Notes: a model not told the origin generated them from the sequence alone. A stretch of DNA of 64,000 bases from JBBSOW01 sp038259365 (GCA_038259365.1 JBBSOW010000003.1:1-64000); one strand, 5' to 3'. Shown: positions 37,873 through 47,964, counted from the stretch's first letter. Numbers and translations: made by a program.

Positions 37873-40800
37873 CGGCCGGCCTCGGTCGTCCTACTGGGCG
37901 GATCCTGCCGGCCGGCCAGCAGCTCGGACAACTCGACGATGAGCGCGGCGGGCGGCCGCCAGGAGAACACCCCGGTCCGGTGCCCGTCGACGACGGGGGT
38001 GTCGGGGCCCGCCATCCCGCGGACGAACAGGTACAAGATCCCGCCCAGGTGCCGCTCGGGCCGGTAGCCGGATTGGCGCCAGCGCAGGAAGCGGTGCACG
38101 GCGACGGCGTAGAGCAACGCCTGCAGCGGGTAGTGCGAGTCCATCATGGCCCTGGCCAGCGCGTCGTGGGTGTAGTAGCTCAGGGTGAGCGGGGTGTCTC
38201 GCGTGGGCGCCAGCCAGTTCGTCTTGTAGTCCACGACGAGGTAGCGGGGGTGGACACCGCTCGGGCCCGTGGTCTCATCGGTGGCCTCGCAGCGCAGGAC
38301 GGCGTCGATGCTGCCGGTCAGGAAGCCGCGCAGCACCTCCTCGCCGAGCCCGGGCACGCGCAACCGCTCGGGGTAGGCCACCAGCGGATCGTCGAGGCAG
38401 AGGTGGGCCTCGAGCAGGTCGGCGATCCTGGCTACCGTGACGGCGCTCGAGGCCGAACCGGCCTGGGTGGCGCGGTGGCCGCCGGCCGGTTTTCCGCGGT
38501 GCCCGCCGGCCAAGGGCATCTCGAAGTCCAGCTCCACCAGCCGATCCTGGGCGGGAAAATCCGCGAGGCTCCGCTCGCCCGCCAGCGGCCCGAGCGGGGT
38601 CTTCAGTGCGGGCACGAGGGCCGTCGTCAACTCTTCGACGCTGAACGGCTCGGCGCCCCGGTTCTGCATCGCGGGGAGGAGCGCCATCTGCGCCGCCACC
38701 TGCGCCCGTACCGCGGAACTCAGATCACCGCCGGCCCGGCCGGACGCGAACGGATCGACGTACTCCGCGATGGTGTGCACGAGCGACCCGAACGCGGTGC
38801 CGCCGGGCAGCGCCGCCATCGGGGACAGCTCGGCCAGCCGCGGGTCCCGGGTTTCGGGGTGCTGGATCGGGCCGAGGGAGACGACGGTCTCGTCGTCGGT
38901 CGCGGTGGGCTCGGCCTCGGAGCCTCTGTTCGCGGGGGCCCGCGCCGAGGAGGCCCCGGATTCCCCGCCCGGGCCGGATCCGAGGGAGTGCAGGTGCTCG
39001 TGCGCCGCCGCGGTGATGGCCGAGTAGGACGTTCGGCGCCACGTCGTGTCGATGACGCGGGCGAACCGCCGCGCCGCCAACGTCGCGGCGGGCGAGTCCG
39101 CCCGGGGGATCGCTGCGTCGGCGGATGCGTTGCCGTCGGCGCTGGCCGCGATGGGTTCGACGACGACGCCGGTCGCACGCAGGGAGCCCAGGTCGGTGGG
39201 ATTGAGCTCCGGGTCGTAGTCCAGCGCTATCGCCTCGGTGGGGTTCGCGGCCGCAACGGCCCGATCGCGTTGCAGGAGCCGATGCAGCGGCGACGGCGGG
39301 GTGTTCTTGGCCGAGCTCGCCCACCACAAGACGAGGTGGGATTGGGCCCGGGTGGCGGCGACGTAGAGCAGGCGCAGCGAATTCCCGGCCTCCTCGGCCA
39401 GGTACCGCTGGTAGCGGTGGTCTCGTCCAGGGCTGAAGCCGCCGACGTCGGCAACGCGATGATCCCGCTCGTCGTGCAGCGTCAGCACCTGCTGTTTGTC
39501 GTCGAAGACGAAGCGGTCCCACTGGTCGGGTAGGTAGACGACCGGAAACTCCAAGCCTTTGCTGCGGTGCACCGTCATGATTTGGACCGCGTGCTCGTCG
39601 GTCTCCAGCCGGCGCGACCGGTCGTCACTGCTGGCGCGGGCCTCCTCGATTCGCTCGGCCAGCCACGTCCGCAGGCTGTGCACGCCGAAGTTGTTCCGGG
39701 AGGCGGCGCCGTGTAGTAGTTCGGCCAGATGGCGAAGATCGGCGAGCTCCCGCTCCCCGGCCTGCTGGCTCAACAGCCGCTGCGGCACCCCCATAACCGC
39801 ATTGATGCGAGCGGCGGCGGCGGCCACCCCGGATTCGTTGAGCAGGCGTCGCCAGCCCTTAACGCGTTGCGCGATGACCCCCAGCTCGTCGTCGTCGGCC
39901 TCGGCCAGCTCGGTCAGCGACCACCCCACGAACGGGGTCAGGCTCACCTCCCGCACCGCGGCCGTTCGAGGGTCCTCCATGGCGGCGAGCAGGGTGAGCC
40001 AATGCTGGGCCGCGGTGCCGCTGAACACCGACGTGGCCCCGACCACCACGGCGGGGATGCCGGCGGCGGCGAGCTGGAAGCGCAGCCGCTCGGCGGTGGC
40101 GTTCTTGAGCACGAGGATGGCGATGTCGCTGGCGGTGAGGGCGGACCTTCCGCCGCCGGCTCGCGTCTGGTGGGTTCGGCGCAGCTGGTGTCCGGCCCCC
40201 AACAGCCCACCGATGTCGTCGATGACGTCGGCTTCGACCCTGTCGCGCAGCACGTCGACGCGCTTGGGATCCGTCGAGGGGTCCAGGACGCGTAACCGGA
40301 CCGGAGCCAGCGGCTGGCCGGCGGCGTCCTGCAGCCGGGCGACGTCGTGGTGGGCCGAGACCTGGCGCTCCACAATCCGCGGGTCTCCGAGCACCGCCCG
40401 ATCGAACAGGCCGTGCAGGGTGTGGACCATGGCCGAATCGGCGCGAAAGTTCGTGGCCAGGGTACGCACGTCGTCGGTGGCGGCCACGGCCTCGAGGTAG
40501 GAGTAGACGTCGGCGCCGCGGAACCCGTAGATGGCCTGCTTGGGGTCACCGATCAGCACCAGCGTCGAGTGGCCGTGGAAGCTGTCGCGCACGATGCGCC
40601 ACTGCAACGGGTCGGTGTCTTGGAACTCATCGACCAACACCACCGAGTAGCGGGCGCGCAGCCGGGCCAGGGCGGCCGGTCCGAGCACGTCGTCGTGAAT
40701 GGCCTCGTCGAGCCTGATCATCAGATCGTTGAACGTGTACAGGCGAAGTCGACGCTTGCGCCGTTCGACTTCGGTCCGGATCGCGCGGGCGAAGTCGACG

Positions 40801-41438
40801 CGCTCGGCCGCGCGACCGGTGGCGTTCGCGGGAACCAGGGCGGCGTCTTCGCTGTGGACGGCGCGGCCCGCGAACCCGATGGCCTCCTCGAGGCTGAATG
40901 GAGGGTTCTGCTCGGCGGCGCTGTAGCGCCGCAGGTACTCATCGCTGACCGCCTCGCGGGTGAGCTGGCTCAGGTCCTCGATCAGGCTGAGATCGCGCTC
41001 GGAGTCGGCCAGCACCCCCAGGCCGGTGAGCATCCGCTGGCAGAACTCGTGCGTGGTGGCGATGGTGGCGGCGTCGAACTCCGCCAGGGCCACGCGGATC
41101 CGATCCAGCCGGCGCTGGAGTTCCTCGGCGACGGGATCGCAGATCAGTTGGAGGACCGAGTCGAGGTGCTCGAGCGGATGGTTTCGCAGGGCCAGGGACA
41201 GCGCGCTCTCGGTCTCGATGAGGCGCGTGCGCACCCGCCCGCGCAGCTCGTGGGTGGCCGCGCGGCTGAAGGTGACGATCATCAACTGATCGAGCGTGGC
41301 CACCCCCTCGGCGAGGTAGCGCGCGGTGAGCGCGGCGATGGTCCACGTCTTACCGGTGCCCGCGCTCGCCTCCAGCACCAGCGTCCCGGTGGGCAGGGCG
41401 GCCGTCACGTCGAACGGTGAGGGGTCGATCGGGCTCAT
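37869..41438 (-). CDS. recB: RecB: exonuclease V beta subunit
   Basis: A 1189-residue helicase-nuclease. Walker A is LEASAGTGKTWTI (about residues 23-35), TFSRAATHELRGRV, Walker B LVDEFQDTDPLQW, GDPKQAIYGFRGAD, MTVHRSKGLEFPVVYLPDQW and RLLYVAATRAQSH. The C-terminal nuclease has GSIDAVLR and LVVDYKTNWL, then YPLQALLYAVAVHRFLRW. ATG 41438 shares a base with the recC stop. A longer open frame to 41825 lies in recC and was rejected. It forms RecBCD with its neighbours and acts on double-strand ends. Confidence 0.95.
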   Translation of the reverse strand: MSPIDPSPFDVTAALPTGTLVLEASAGTGKTWTIAALTARYLAEGVATLDQLMIVTFSRAATHELRGRVRTRLIETESALSLALRNHPLEHLDSVLQLICDPVAEELQRRLDRIRVALAEFDAATIATTHEFCQRMLTGLGVLADSERDLSLIEDLSQLTREAVSDEYLRRYSAAEQNPPFSLEEAIGFAGRAVHSEDAALVPANATGRAAERVDFARAIRTEVERRKRRLRLYTFNDLMIRLDEAIHDDVLGPAALARLRARYSVVLVDEFQDTDPLQWRIVRDSFHGHSTLVLIGDPKQAIYGFRGADVYSYLEAVAATDDVRTLATNFRADSAMVHTLHGLFDRAVLGDPRIVERQVSAHHDVARLQDAAGQPLAPVRLRVLDPSTDPKRVDVLRDRVEADVIDDIGGLLGAGHQLRRTHQTRAGGGRSALTASDIAILVLKNATAERLRFQLAAAGIPAVVVGATSVFSGTAAQHWLTLLAAMEDPRTAAVREVSLTPFVGWSLTELAEADDDELGVIAQRVKGWRRLLNESGVAAAAARINAVMGVPQRLLSQQAGERELADLRHLAELLHGAASRNNFGVHSLRTWLAERIEEARASSDDRSRRLETDEHAVQIMTVHRSKGLEFPVVYLPDQWDRFVFDDKQQVLTLHDERDHRVADVGGFSPGRDHRYQRYLAEEAGNSLRLLYVAATRAQSHLVLWWASSAKNTPPSPLHRLLQRDRAVAAANPTEAIALDYDPELNPTDLGSLRATGVVVEPIAASADGNASADAAIPRADSPAATLAARRFARVIDTTWRRTSYSAITAAAHEHLHSLGSGPGGESGASSARAPANRGSEAEPTATDDETVVSLGPIQHPETRDPRLAELSPMAALPGGTAFGSLVHTIAEYVDPFASGRAGGDLSSAVRAQVAAQMALLPAMQNRGAEPFSVEELTTALVPALKTPLGPLAGERSLADFPAQDRLVELDFEMPLAGGHRGKPAGGHRATQAGSASSAVTVARIADLLEAHLCLDDPLVAYPERLRVPGLGEEVLRGFLTGSIDAVLRCEATDETTGPSGVHPRYLVVDYKTNWLAPTRDTPLTLSYYTHDALARAMMDSHYPLQALLYAVAVHRFLRWRQSGYRPERHLGGILYLFVRGMAGPDTPVVDGHRTGVFSWRPPAALIVELSELLAGRQDPPSRTTEAGR

Positions 41439-44400
41439 CAGTAGGTCGTCTCCACATCGAGAATCGGCTCCCAAACCAGGCGCGCGAGGGCGCCGAACCG
41501 GCTGCGTTCGTGGCGGCCCACCTCCCGCAGCTCGGGATTGGCCTGGGCGGTGAACAGCTCGTCGACGCGCTTGCTCACCAACCTGGCCCAGACATCGTCG
41601 AACTCGTATTCGAACTGCTTCTTCACCGTCGAGGTGTCTCGCCAATCTTGCCCGCTCCGCGCGGTCCGGGCGTAGGCGAGGGCGGTGCGCGGCGGTAGCG
41701 CCAGCGGGGAATCCAAGCCGGCGAGGAAGAGCCCGCACAGCTGCGAGAGCACCGCTTCGGCCCGCTCCGGCGGGATGGGACCGAGCCAGATGGCACCGCC
41801 CTTGCCGACGACGGCCGCGCGCCATTCACGTTCCGGGCGAGCCACGGTGAGGCTCACCAGATCGATCCAGGCGGGCAGGAGTTGCTTGGCCGAGACCCGG
41901 GAGAAGCTGACCCGGTCCAGCACGTGGTCATAGATTCCGCCGATCAGCCCGCTCAGCCGCAACGCGTTCGCGTCGACGGGCAAAAGACCCAGGGCGGCCG
42001 GGGTCACCCTCAACGCGACGTCCTGGCTGCTCGGAACGACGCCGCGGATGGGCTGGATCTGACCGAGGATGCCGCCCACGTCGGCCATCGTCCGATCCAG
42101 TTCGGACTCGCCGAACCGACGGGGTGGGAGCTGCCCGCGGAGCCATTCGGCGCGGCGGATCTCGTCTTGTCCCGCGCCCGCCATCGCCAACCGGAGCACC
42201 CGCTCGCCGAGCTGCCAGCGCTGCAACCCGTCCAGGGCGATGGGGATCTCGTCGGTGGTGGGATCGTTCTCCTCGGTCCAGGTGGCGAGCCCCAGCCGCT
42301 GGCGCAGAAAGCTCTGCGCCGGATGCCGGAAGAATCGGTGCAGCTCGCCCAGCTCGACGGCCTGAGGCGGCTCGGTCGGGGGCCATGCGATGGCGTCGAG
42401 ACGGGCGCTGGGCGGCGCCGACCGCACCCGCCGCCCGGCGGTGGCGGCGGCGAGGGAGAGTTCATCGAAGCTGATGGGCCGTCCCGCGAAGCCCGGGTGG
42501 CCCGCGGTGAAGCCGGGATCGAAATTGGGCGTCGAGTAGGGCTGCAGGGGGTGCCGCGTCGTGATCCACGAGGTGAGCTTCGCCGCCGTCTCGGTGCTGC
42601 CCGCGGGCGCGGTGGCGGTCTCGTCGATGGCGTCGAAGAGTTCTTGGACGGGCACGGCCGCGGGCCGGGGCGCGTTGGTGCGCAGGTCGGCACCGGAGTA
42701 GACGACGACGAGCTTCTCCCCGGCGGACCCGACGGCGTCGAGGAGGAGCTGGCGGTCCTCGCTGCGCCGGTCGAACTCGCCGACGATCGGATCCCGGGCG
42801 AGGAGGTCGTCGCCGTCGGTGGCCGCGCCGCGCGGGAACACCCCGTCGTCGAGGCCGAGCAGGCACACCACGCGGTGGGGCACCGAGCGCATCGGGGAGA
42901 GCGTGCAGACCGTCAGCGCTCCGGTGCGAAAATTCGAACGGGAGGGGCGAGGCTCCAGCAACGAGGCGAACAGCGCCCGAAGATCACCGGGGGTCAGGAG
43001 GGTCCGCCGTTGTCCAGGGGGGTCGGTTTCGAGTTGATCATGCTCGGTTTGATCATGCTCGGTTTTATCATCGTTGGGCGTGGAGCCGGACAGGCGGCCC
43101 AGTAGCGCGTAGGCGTGCGAGACCTGCCAGGCCTGATCGGGCGCGGCGGCGGTGAGTTGATCGACAGCGCGCTTGAGCAGGGACACCCATCCGTCGAGGC
43201 TGTGCGAGCGGCCAGCGGCGTGCACGAACTCGCGGAGGCGCAAGATCAACTCGCTCACCTTGCCGACCAACTCGATGTCTTGGGAGTCGACGTCGTCGAG
43301 GGGGAGGGCGGTGCCCAGGGTGGGGAGGTCGTCCTCGCTGAACGCGACGCCGGTGAGCATGCGGTCCATGCCGCTGAGCCAGGTGTTCTGCCCGAACCCG
43401 GCCATCGAGAAGGCGCCGCGGCCGGCCGGATCCACCCCCCACCGCACACCGGAGCGGGAAACGAGTTCGGACACGCGCACCAACGCGTCGTCGCTGAGGC
43501 CGAATCGGCGAGCGATGGGTTCGGCCGCGCACAGGTCGAGCAGTTGCGATCGGGTGGCGCGTCCCAATCCGAGGTCGAGCAGCTGCCGCAACAACCCGAG
43601 CAGCGGGTTGGTCTGGCCGGCGGAGCGATCCGCCAACCGGACCCGCAGTTGTTGTCCGGGATGGGTCGAGGAGAGGTTCCCGTCCTCCGCGACGGCGCCG
43701 AAGTTGGCCGTGATGAGGGGCGCGTACAGCTCGACGTCGGGGCACAGCACCACGATGTCGCGCGGTTCCAGGCTCGGATCGTCCTCCAGCAGGCCGGTGA
43801 TCACCTCGCGCAAAACCTCCACCTGACGATCCGGTCCGTGGGAGGAGTGCAGGGTGATGGAGGCGTCCGACGCCGAGAGCGGCCGCCGCGTCGACGGTTC
43901 CGCATCGGCGGCGATCGCCGCCTGCAGGCGGGCGAGCAGGGTCGTCTCGGCCTCGCCTCGGGGTGGCTCGAGTTGGTCGGCGGCCAGGTGTTCGTCGCTG
44001 CCGAGATGGGGCTGAATACGCAGCTGAAGCTCGCGCAGATCGCGCCCCAGACGGGCGTTCAATCGGTGCTGGGGCAGGAATCGACTCGGATCGGCGCTGC
44101 GCCGGACGGACCCGGTGTCCAGAGCCGGCGCGACCTCGCTCCGGACGCGCCCCCATAGCGTGGGAGAGGGGTGGGGGAGCCACAGATGCACCTCGCGATG
44201 CCGGCCGAGCGCTCCCAGCAGCGCGATCTGGGTGCTGGTGAGCCTCGTCGGCCCGAAGATCGACAACCGTGTGGGAAGGGCGACCAGGCCGGGGTTGTGG
44301 GCCAGGGCCCCGACTGCTGCCCTCGTCCGCTGGACCGGATCGCGCAGGATCGAACTGTCACCCGCTCCGTCGCCTCTGGTGGACTGGTCGGCGATGTGCT

Positions 44401-45052
44401 CGGCCACTGCGCGCCACAGGTGGGGCTGCCAGGCGAGCTCGGCCGGGAGCGGCTGACCCCACCCGTCGGTGTTTTCGCCTCGCCTCCACGCACCGATGAG
44501 GGTGGGGCGCTGTTGGGCGTAGCTGGAGAACAGTCTGGCCAGCCGGCTGGCGGTAGTGAAGCGGCGGCCGGGGCGTAACTCGTCGTCCCCGGAGCCGCCG
44601 AGGTGGCGGGCCAGCGGCGCAAACCACGGTCGATCCCAGGATCGGTTCAGCACACTGAGGATCGACCACGTGAGGGCGTTGCTGCGCCAGGGGTCGTCCG
44701 CTGGGTCGGCTTGCACCGACTCGGCCACCACCAGGTGCAGGAGCGAACCCAAACCGGGAAACTCGACCCCGGCGCAAATACCGTCCCCACCCAGGTTGGT
44801 GGCGCCCAGCGTGGCCGACAACTCCTGAGCCAGCCAGCGTTCCACTCCCGCCGTGGGAATCGCCACGATCTCTGGAGCGAGCGGGTCCTCCGCCGGGGTA
44901 GCGAGCAGGGCAGCGAGCGAACCCGCCAGCGTCGCCGAACTCTCCGCGCGGTGCAGATGCAGACCGGGCGGATGCCGGTTGGCTTGTCCGTCGCCACCCA
45001 GGACGGGCGACGCGGTGGTGACCGCCCCTGGCGGTGTCGTCGGACTACTCAT
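41438..45052 (-). CDS. recC: RecC: exonuclease V gamma subunit
   Basis: A 1204-residue RecC-type protein. The N-terminus reads LHRAESSATLAGSLAALLAT and IPTAGVERWLAQELSATLGA, as in the family's helicase-like domain without a working Walker A. Later blocks include ILNRSWDRPWF-like sequence (LSVLNRSWDRPWFAPLARHL), FGPTRLTSTQIALLGALG, RFGLSDDALVRVSELVSRSG, VCLLGLDDGVFPRGA and SFDELSLAAA. RecC recognises Chi-like sequences in RecBCD. It is the first gene of the recCBD operon, and its promoter lies in the 144-base gap before the HNH pseudogene. Confidence 0.93.
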   Translation of the reverse strand: MSSPTTPPGAVTTASPVLGGDGQANRHPPGLHLHRAESSATLAGSLAALLATPAEDPLAPEIVAIPTAGVERWLAQELSATLGATNLGGDGICAGVEFPGLGSLLHLVVAESVQADPADDPWRSNALTWSILSVLNRSWDRPWFAPLARHLGGSGDDELRPGRRFTTASRLARLFSSYAQQRPTLIGAWRRGENTDGWGQPLPAELAWQPHLWRAVAEHIADQSTRGDGAGDSSILRDPVQRTRAAVGALAHNPGLVALPTRLSIFGPTRLTSTQIALLGALGRHREVHLWLPHPSPTLWGRVRSEVAPALDTGSVRRSADPSRFLPQHRLNARLGRDLRELQLRIQPHLGSDEHLAADQLEPPRGEAETTLLARLQAAIAADAEPSTRRPLSASDASITLHSSHGPDRQVEVLREVITGLLEDDPSLEPRDIVVLCPDVELYAPLITANFGAVAEDGNLSSTHPGQQLRVRLADRSAGQTNPLLGLLRQLLDLGLGRATRSQLLDLCAAEPIARRFGLSDDALVRVSELVSRSGVRWGVDPAGRGAFSMAGFGQNTWLSGMDRMLTGVAFSEDDLPTLGTALPLDDVDSQDIELVGKVSELILRLREFVHAAGRSHSLDGWVSLLKRAVDQLTAAAPDQAWQVSHAYALLGRLSGSTPNDDKTEHDQTEHDQLETDPPGQRRTLLTPGDLRALFASLLEPRPSRSNFRTGALTVCTLSPMRSVPHRVVCLLGLDDGVFPRGAATDGDDLLARDPIVGEFDRRSEDRQLLLDAVGSAGEKLVVVYSGADLRTNAPRPAAVPVQELFDAIDETATAPAGSTETAAKLTSWITTRHPLQPYSTPNFDPGFTAGHPGFAGRPISFDELSLAAATAGRRVRSAPPSARLDAIAWPPTEPPQAVELGELHRFFRHPAQSFLRQRLGLATWTEENDPTTDEIPIALDGLQRWQLGERVLRLAMAGAGQDEIRRAEWLRGQLPPRRFGESELDRTMADVGGILGQIQPIRGVVPSSQDVALRVTPAALGLLPVDANALRLSGLIGGIYDHVLDRVSFSRVSAKQLLPAWIDLVSLTVARPEREWRAAVVGKGGAIWLGPIPPERAEAVLSQLCGLFLAGLDSPLALPPRTALAYARTARSGQDWRDTSTVKKQFEYEFDDVWARLVSKRVDELFTAQANPELREVGRHERSRFGALARLVWEPILDVETTY

Positions 45053-45196
45053 GATGGGTCAACCCTAGGGCTCGGCTCCGACATCGAGGTCTTCTTGACG
45101 ATTGAAGTCAGAGATGGGGACCATCGCTTGCTCAGGCTCACCCGGTTCGCAGAGCTGCGATGTCGTCCACCCTCGATACCCGCGTCAGTTTCGCAT

Positions 45197-46298
45197 TCAA
45201 AACGCAACTCTCCTGGTACCGCCGGATCTTCGGGTAATGGTGTGCAGATATCCGTCGTGGTGGATCAGTCGGTGGTGGAACGAACACAACGGGATCGCCT
45301 GGTCGAGGTCGGTGTTTCCGCCGTGTTGCCAGGGGTGGTGGTGCAGCTCGGCCCAGGCGAACGGCCGATCGCAGCCGGCCGGGGCGCAGGAGTCGTATTG
45401 GGTGGCGAGCATGGTGCGTTGGGCGTCGCTGAACAGTCGTCGTTCGCGGCCCAAGTCCAGCGGCACCGATCTCCCGCCCAGTACCGCAGGGACAATCCCG
45501 GCGTTACACGCCAGCTTTCGGGCCTTCTCGGCCGAGACGTCGACGCCTACATCGGTGCCCGCCACCTTGAGTGGCCAGCATAGTTGGTCGAGGCCCATGG
45601 TGACGATCACGGTGGCGGCGACCTTGGCGTGTAAATGGCCGCTGGTGGTGCCGTCGTCGTTGTCGTGCATCGACAACCGCGTCTTCGCCAGCGCGACCTC
45701 CTCAGCCGCGCGGACCACCTGGTTCTCGTGGGCGTCGGCCTCCACGATGGAGCGGCCCGCGATCTCCACCGCCCGCCGGGAAGCCTTTCGCAAGGCGGCG
45801 GGATCGACGATCTTGGCCTGCTCGGTCAGCCCCCGTCTCCACCCGGTTACGTTCGGCGGGCGACAGCCCGGGCGGCAGCTGCTTGGCTGCGGTCGCGATC
45901 ACCTCGGCGTGCTGCACGCTGATCAAACCCTCGGACAACGCACCCTCGGCCTGCGGCAACGACTCCAGCGAGGAGGCCAGCCGGACGCTCCGCACGGCTT
46001 CGGCCCCGCCCAGCCGAGACTCCCGGGCCACCCACGCGCCCACGCCGGCCAGCCCGTCGGCGGCACCGGCCTGCGACCGCGTCGACGCCCGGACGACCTT
46101 CATCCGCAGCCCCTGCAACCGGTTAATCGTCTCATCGATCGTGTGCAGGGCCGCTGCGGTGTCTCCCGCAGCGACTCGGGCCACAGCGAATTGCTGCTCT
46201 AACGCTTTGATCGCGGCCTGATCCAGCAGCCCGGCGCCTACCGGGGCTTCGAGATGCGCGAACGCCACCACAGAATAACCGAACACGCGTTCGAGCAC
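45197..46298 (-). pseudogene. DUF222 / HNH endonuclease gene, frameshifted
   Basis: Two adjoining minus-strand frames together make one DUF222-HNH protein. The first (from GTG 46298) carries the DUF222 part: LQGLRMKVVRASTRSQAGAA, EGLISVQHAEVIATAAKQLP, PGLSPAERNRVE. The second continues LTEQAKIVDPAALRKASRRA and ends with the HNH nuclease motif (CAPAGCDRPFAWAELHHH, HGGNTDL, LCSFHHRLIHHDGY). The switch falls at a C-run (45830-45834), so a one-base indel explains it. This could be a true mutation or a sequencing error. Such DUF222/HNH genes are abundant and often multicopy in high-GC actinobacteria; many are linked to mobile DNA. Confidence 0.85.
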
Positions 46299-46326
46299 AA
46301 GGGCAATGCTGACATTGTTTGGCTGT

Positions 46327-46608
46327 TTATGGAGCCGGAGTTGACCTTGCGTCGGTCGGCCGCACCTCGCTCGATTCGCGCACCTTGGCCAGGACGTTGG
46401 CCGCTGGCGGGTTGGTCATCGTCGTACCGTCGGAGAAGACCACCGTCGGTACCACTCGGTTGCCGTGGTTGATCTTGGCCACCAGTTCGGCCGCTTCGGC
46501 GCTGTGGTCGACGTCGATCTCAGTCCACTCCAAGCCGTGAGCGGCCAGATCGGATGTTAAGCGAGCGCAGAAGGGACACCAGCTCGTGGTGTAGAGCGTG
46601 ACCGCCAC
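46327..46608 (-). CDS. mrx1: mycoredoxin (Mrx1-like glutaredoxin)
   Basis: A 93-residue glutaredoxin-fold protein that uses mycothiol in actinobacteria. The active site WCPFC is at residues 10-14, the cis-Pro loop is NRVVPTVVFSDG, and TNPP follows. GTG 46608 (VAVTLYTTSW) lies 1 base after the stop of the NAD(P)-binding gene; a longer frame to 46650 would overlap that gene and adds an unconserved basic leader. Mycobacteria carry the same gene next to uvrD2 (Rv3198A by recall); here two other genes have come between them. It reduces mycothiol-mixed disulfides. Confidence 0.92.
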   Translation of the reverse strand: MAVTLYTTSWCPFCARLTSDLAAHGLEWTEIDVDHSAEAAELVAKINHGNRVVPTVVFSDGTTMTNPPAANVLAKVRESSEVRPTDARSTPAP

Positions 46609-46609
46609 G

Positions 46610-47314
46610 TCAGTTGGCTTCCGTGTCGTTGCTCGTGGAAAGTGCCGCATCGATCGCGGTCGAGCCGTCGGTGAAGTCGATGGTGGTCCGGGTCACCGAG
46701 GGGGTGTCGACGAGGGCGGCAAGCACCTTGGCCACGTTGGCCCTCGAGGTGTCGGCGCCGCTGCCGCCACCCGAGGTGGCCTGCTCGCGGGTGAACACGT
46801 CGATCTTGCCGCTCGGCTCCTCGGTGGTGAGCCCGCTGGGCCCGACGATGACGTAGGCCAGTTCGCTGGCCCGCAGGTAATCATCAGCCTCGCCCTTGGC
46901 CTGGGCGTAGGGGTAGAAGGAGTTATCGGGCTCGAGACCGTGGTTCACCGTCGCGCCGAAGAAGGAGACCAGGAGAAACCGATCGACGCCGGCCTGGGCC
47001 GCGGCATCGATGCACCGCACGGCGGCGTCGTGGTCGACGGCGCGGGTGCGCTCTGGGCTGCCACCCCCGGCGCCGGCGGAGAAAACGACGGCGTCGTGCC
47101 CTCGGAATTGCTCCGCGATCTCCTCGGTGGAGGCTTTCTCGATGTCCAACAGGACAGGCTGCCCGCCGGCTTGGGCGACGTCGCCGTCGTGCTCGTGGTT
47201 GCGCACGAACGACGTGACCCTGTGCCCTGTACCCAGCAGAAGTTCGGCGAGTAGGAGGGCGATCTTGCCGTGCCCTCCAACGATGGCGATACGAGACATG
47301 ATTGTGGTGCTCAC
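46610..47314 (-). CDS. NAD(P)-binding, atypical SDR / NmrA-like protein
   Basis: A 234-residue protein with an N-terminal Rossmann motif IAIVGGHGKIALLLAELLL (GxxGxxG-like: GGHGKIA), then HDAVVFSAGAGGG, a YPYAQAKGEADDYLRAS segment (Tyr-x-x-x-Lys), and IVGPSGLTTEEPSG. This is the atypical SDR type-5 group related to NmrA and flavin reductase-like proteins. The first possible start is GTG 47314; ATG 47299 (MSRIAIVGG) is the more natural one. It runs directly into mycoredoxin, suggesting a redox role. Confidence 0.85.
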   Translation of the reverse strand: MSTTIMSRIAIVGGHGKIALLLAELLLGTGHRVTSFVRNHEHDGDVAQAGGQPVLLDIEKASTEEIAEQFRGHDAVVFSAGAGGGSPERTRAVDHDAAVRCIDAAAQAGVDRFLLVSFFGATVNHGLEPDNSFYPYAQAKGEADDYLRASELAYVIVGPSGLTTEEPSGKIDVFTREQATSGGGSGADTSRANVAKVLAALVDTPSVTRTTIDFTDGSTAIDAALSTSNDTEAN

Positions 47315-47723
47315 TTTCCTCGATTTCGGAGCGGGCTTTGACCGCCCCTGTCCGTTGGGGTAACTCAGATGGTGAGTGGTTCATTCCATTGACGGGGCCG
47401 AATCTCACCGGTCCCGCCCGGCTGGCCACTGTTTTCCTGGACGGTGTGCTAGCGATTAGCGAGTCGGACTTCACCCAGGAGGGAAGTCTGCGCGCGCGGG
47501 CCCCACTGCGAGCGGGTGACTCGCCTGCGGGTGCGGGTGCGGGTTTTGGGTGCGGGGTCCGTGGTGGCGCAACATCAGCCGGGTTCCTCAGCACAGAACC
47601 GACCCGATTGCATGCTGGGCTGGTTACCCGCGGCGGTCGCACCAACTCTGACCGACGCCGAGCGGGGATACGCAGACTTTCCAGCAGCTGAATGGGCGGC
47701 ACAGAGTTGACCTGAGGCGGGGC

Positions 47724-47791
47724 TCCAACCTCGGTAGCAGGGGCCCTATCTGGCGTATTTGCCAGCAGCGGTCGCTACTGCCGAGCTTGGA
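47724..47791. repeat. 68-base interspersed palindromic repeat, copy 1
   Basis: It begins TCCAACCTCGGTAG and ends TGCCGAGCTTGGA, which are near inverted complements. A second copy of exactly the same length with the same first 14 bases lies at 55464-55531, downstream of whiB7. The middle is less conserved. It looks like a small folded mobile repeat rather than a gene. Confidence 0.7.
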
Positions 47792-47948
47792 ACACACGCC
47801 AAATGAGCCAGGGAGCCCTCGACAACGAACACCGGGAGGCACACCGCTGGCCGTGGCGTAGGGCTCGGCTAGGTGTTGTAGCGATTGTGTAAGCAGCCTC
47901 GGGGAGCAGAGCACCCCCAAACGGGGTAGAACCGGTGAGACACCGTTG

Positions 47949-47964
47949 GTAGTCTGCACACTAC
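47949..47964. promoter_or_regulatory. candidate operator palindrome before the FAD oxidoreductase
   Basis: GTAGTCTGCACACTAC is symmetric at 14 of 16 positions around TGCA, and lies 28 bases upstream of the start codon at 47992. This is a typical place for a regulator such as a GntR/LldR-type factor controlling a 2-hydroxyacid oxidase, but no regulator gene is adjacent. The assignment is inference. Confidence 0.45.

Noticed and set aside
47302..47691. 129-codon plus-strand frame before the FAD oxidoreductase
   Set aside because: Composition is biased and repetitive (GAGAGFGCG), no conserved segment, no good ribosome binding site.
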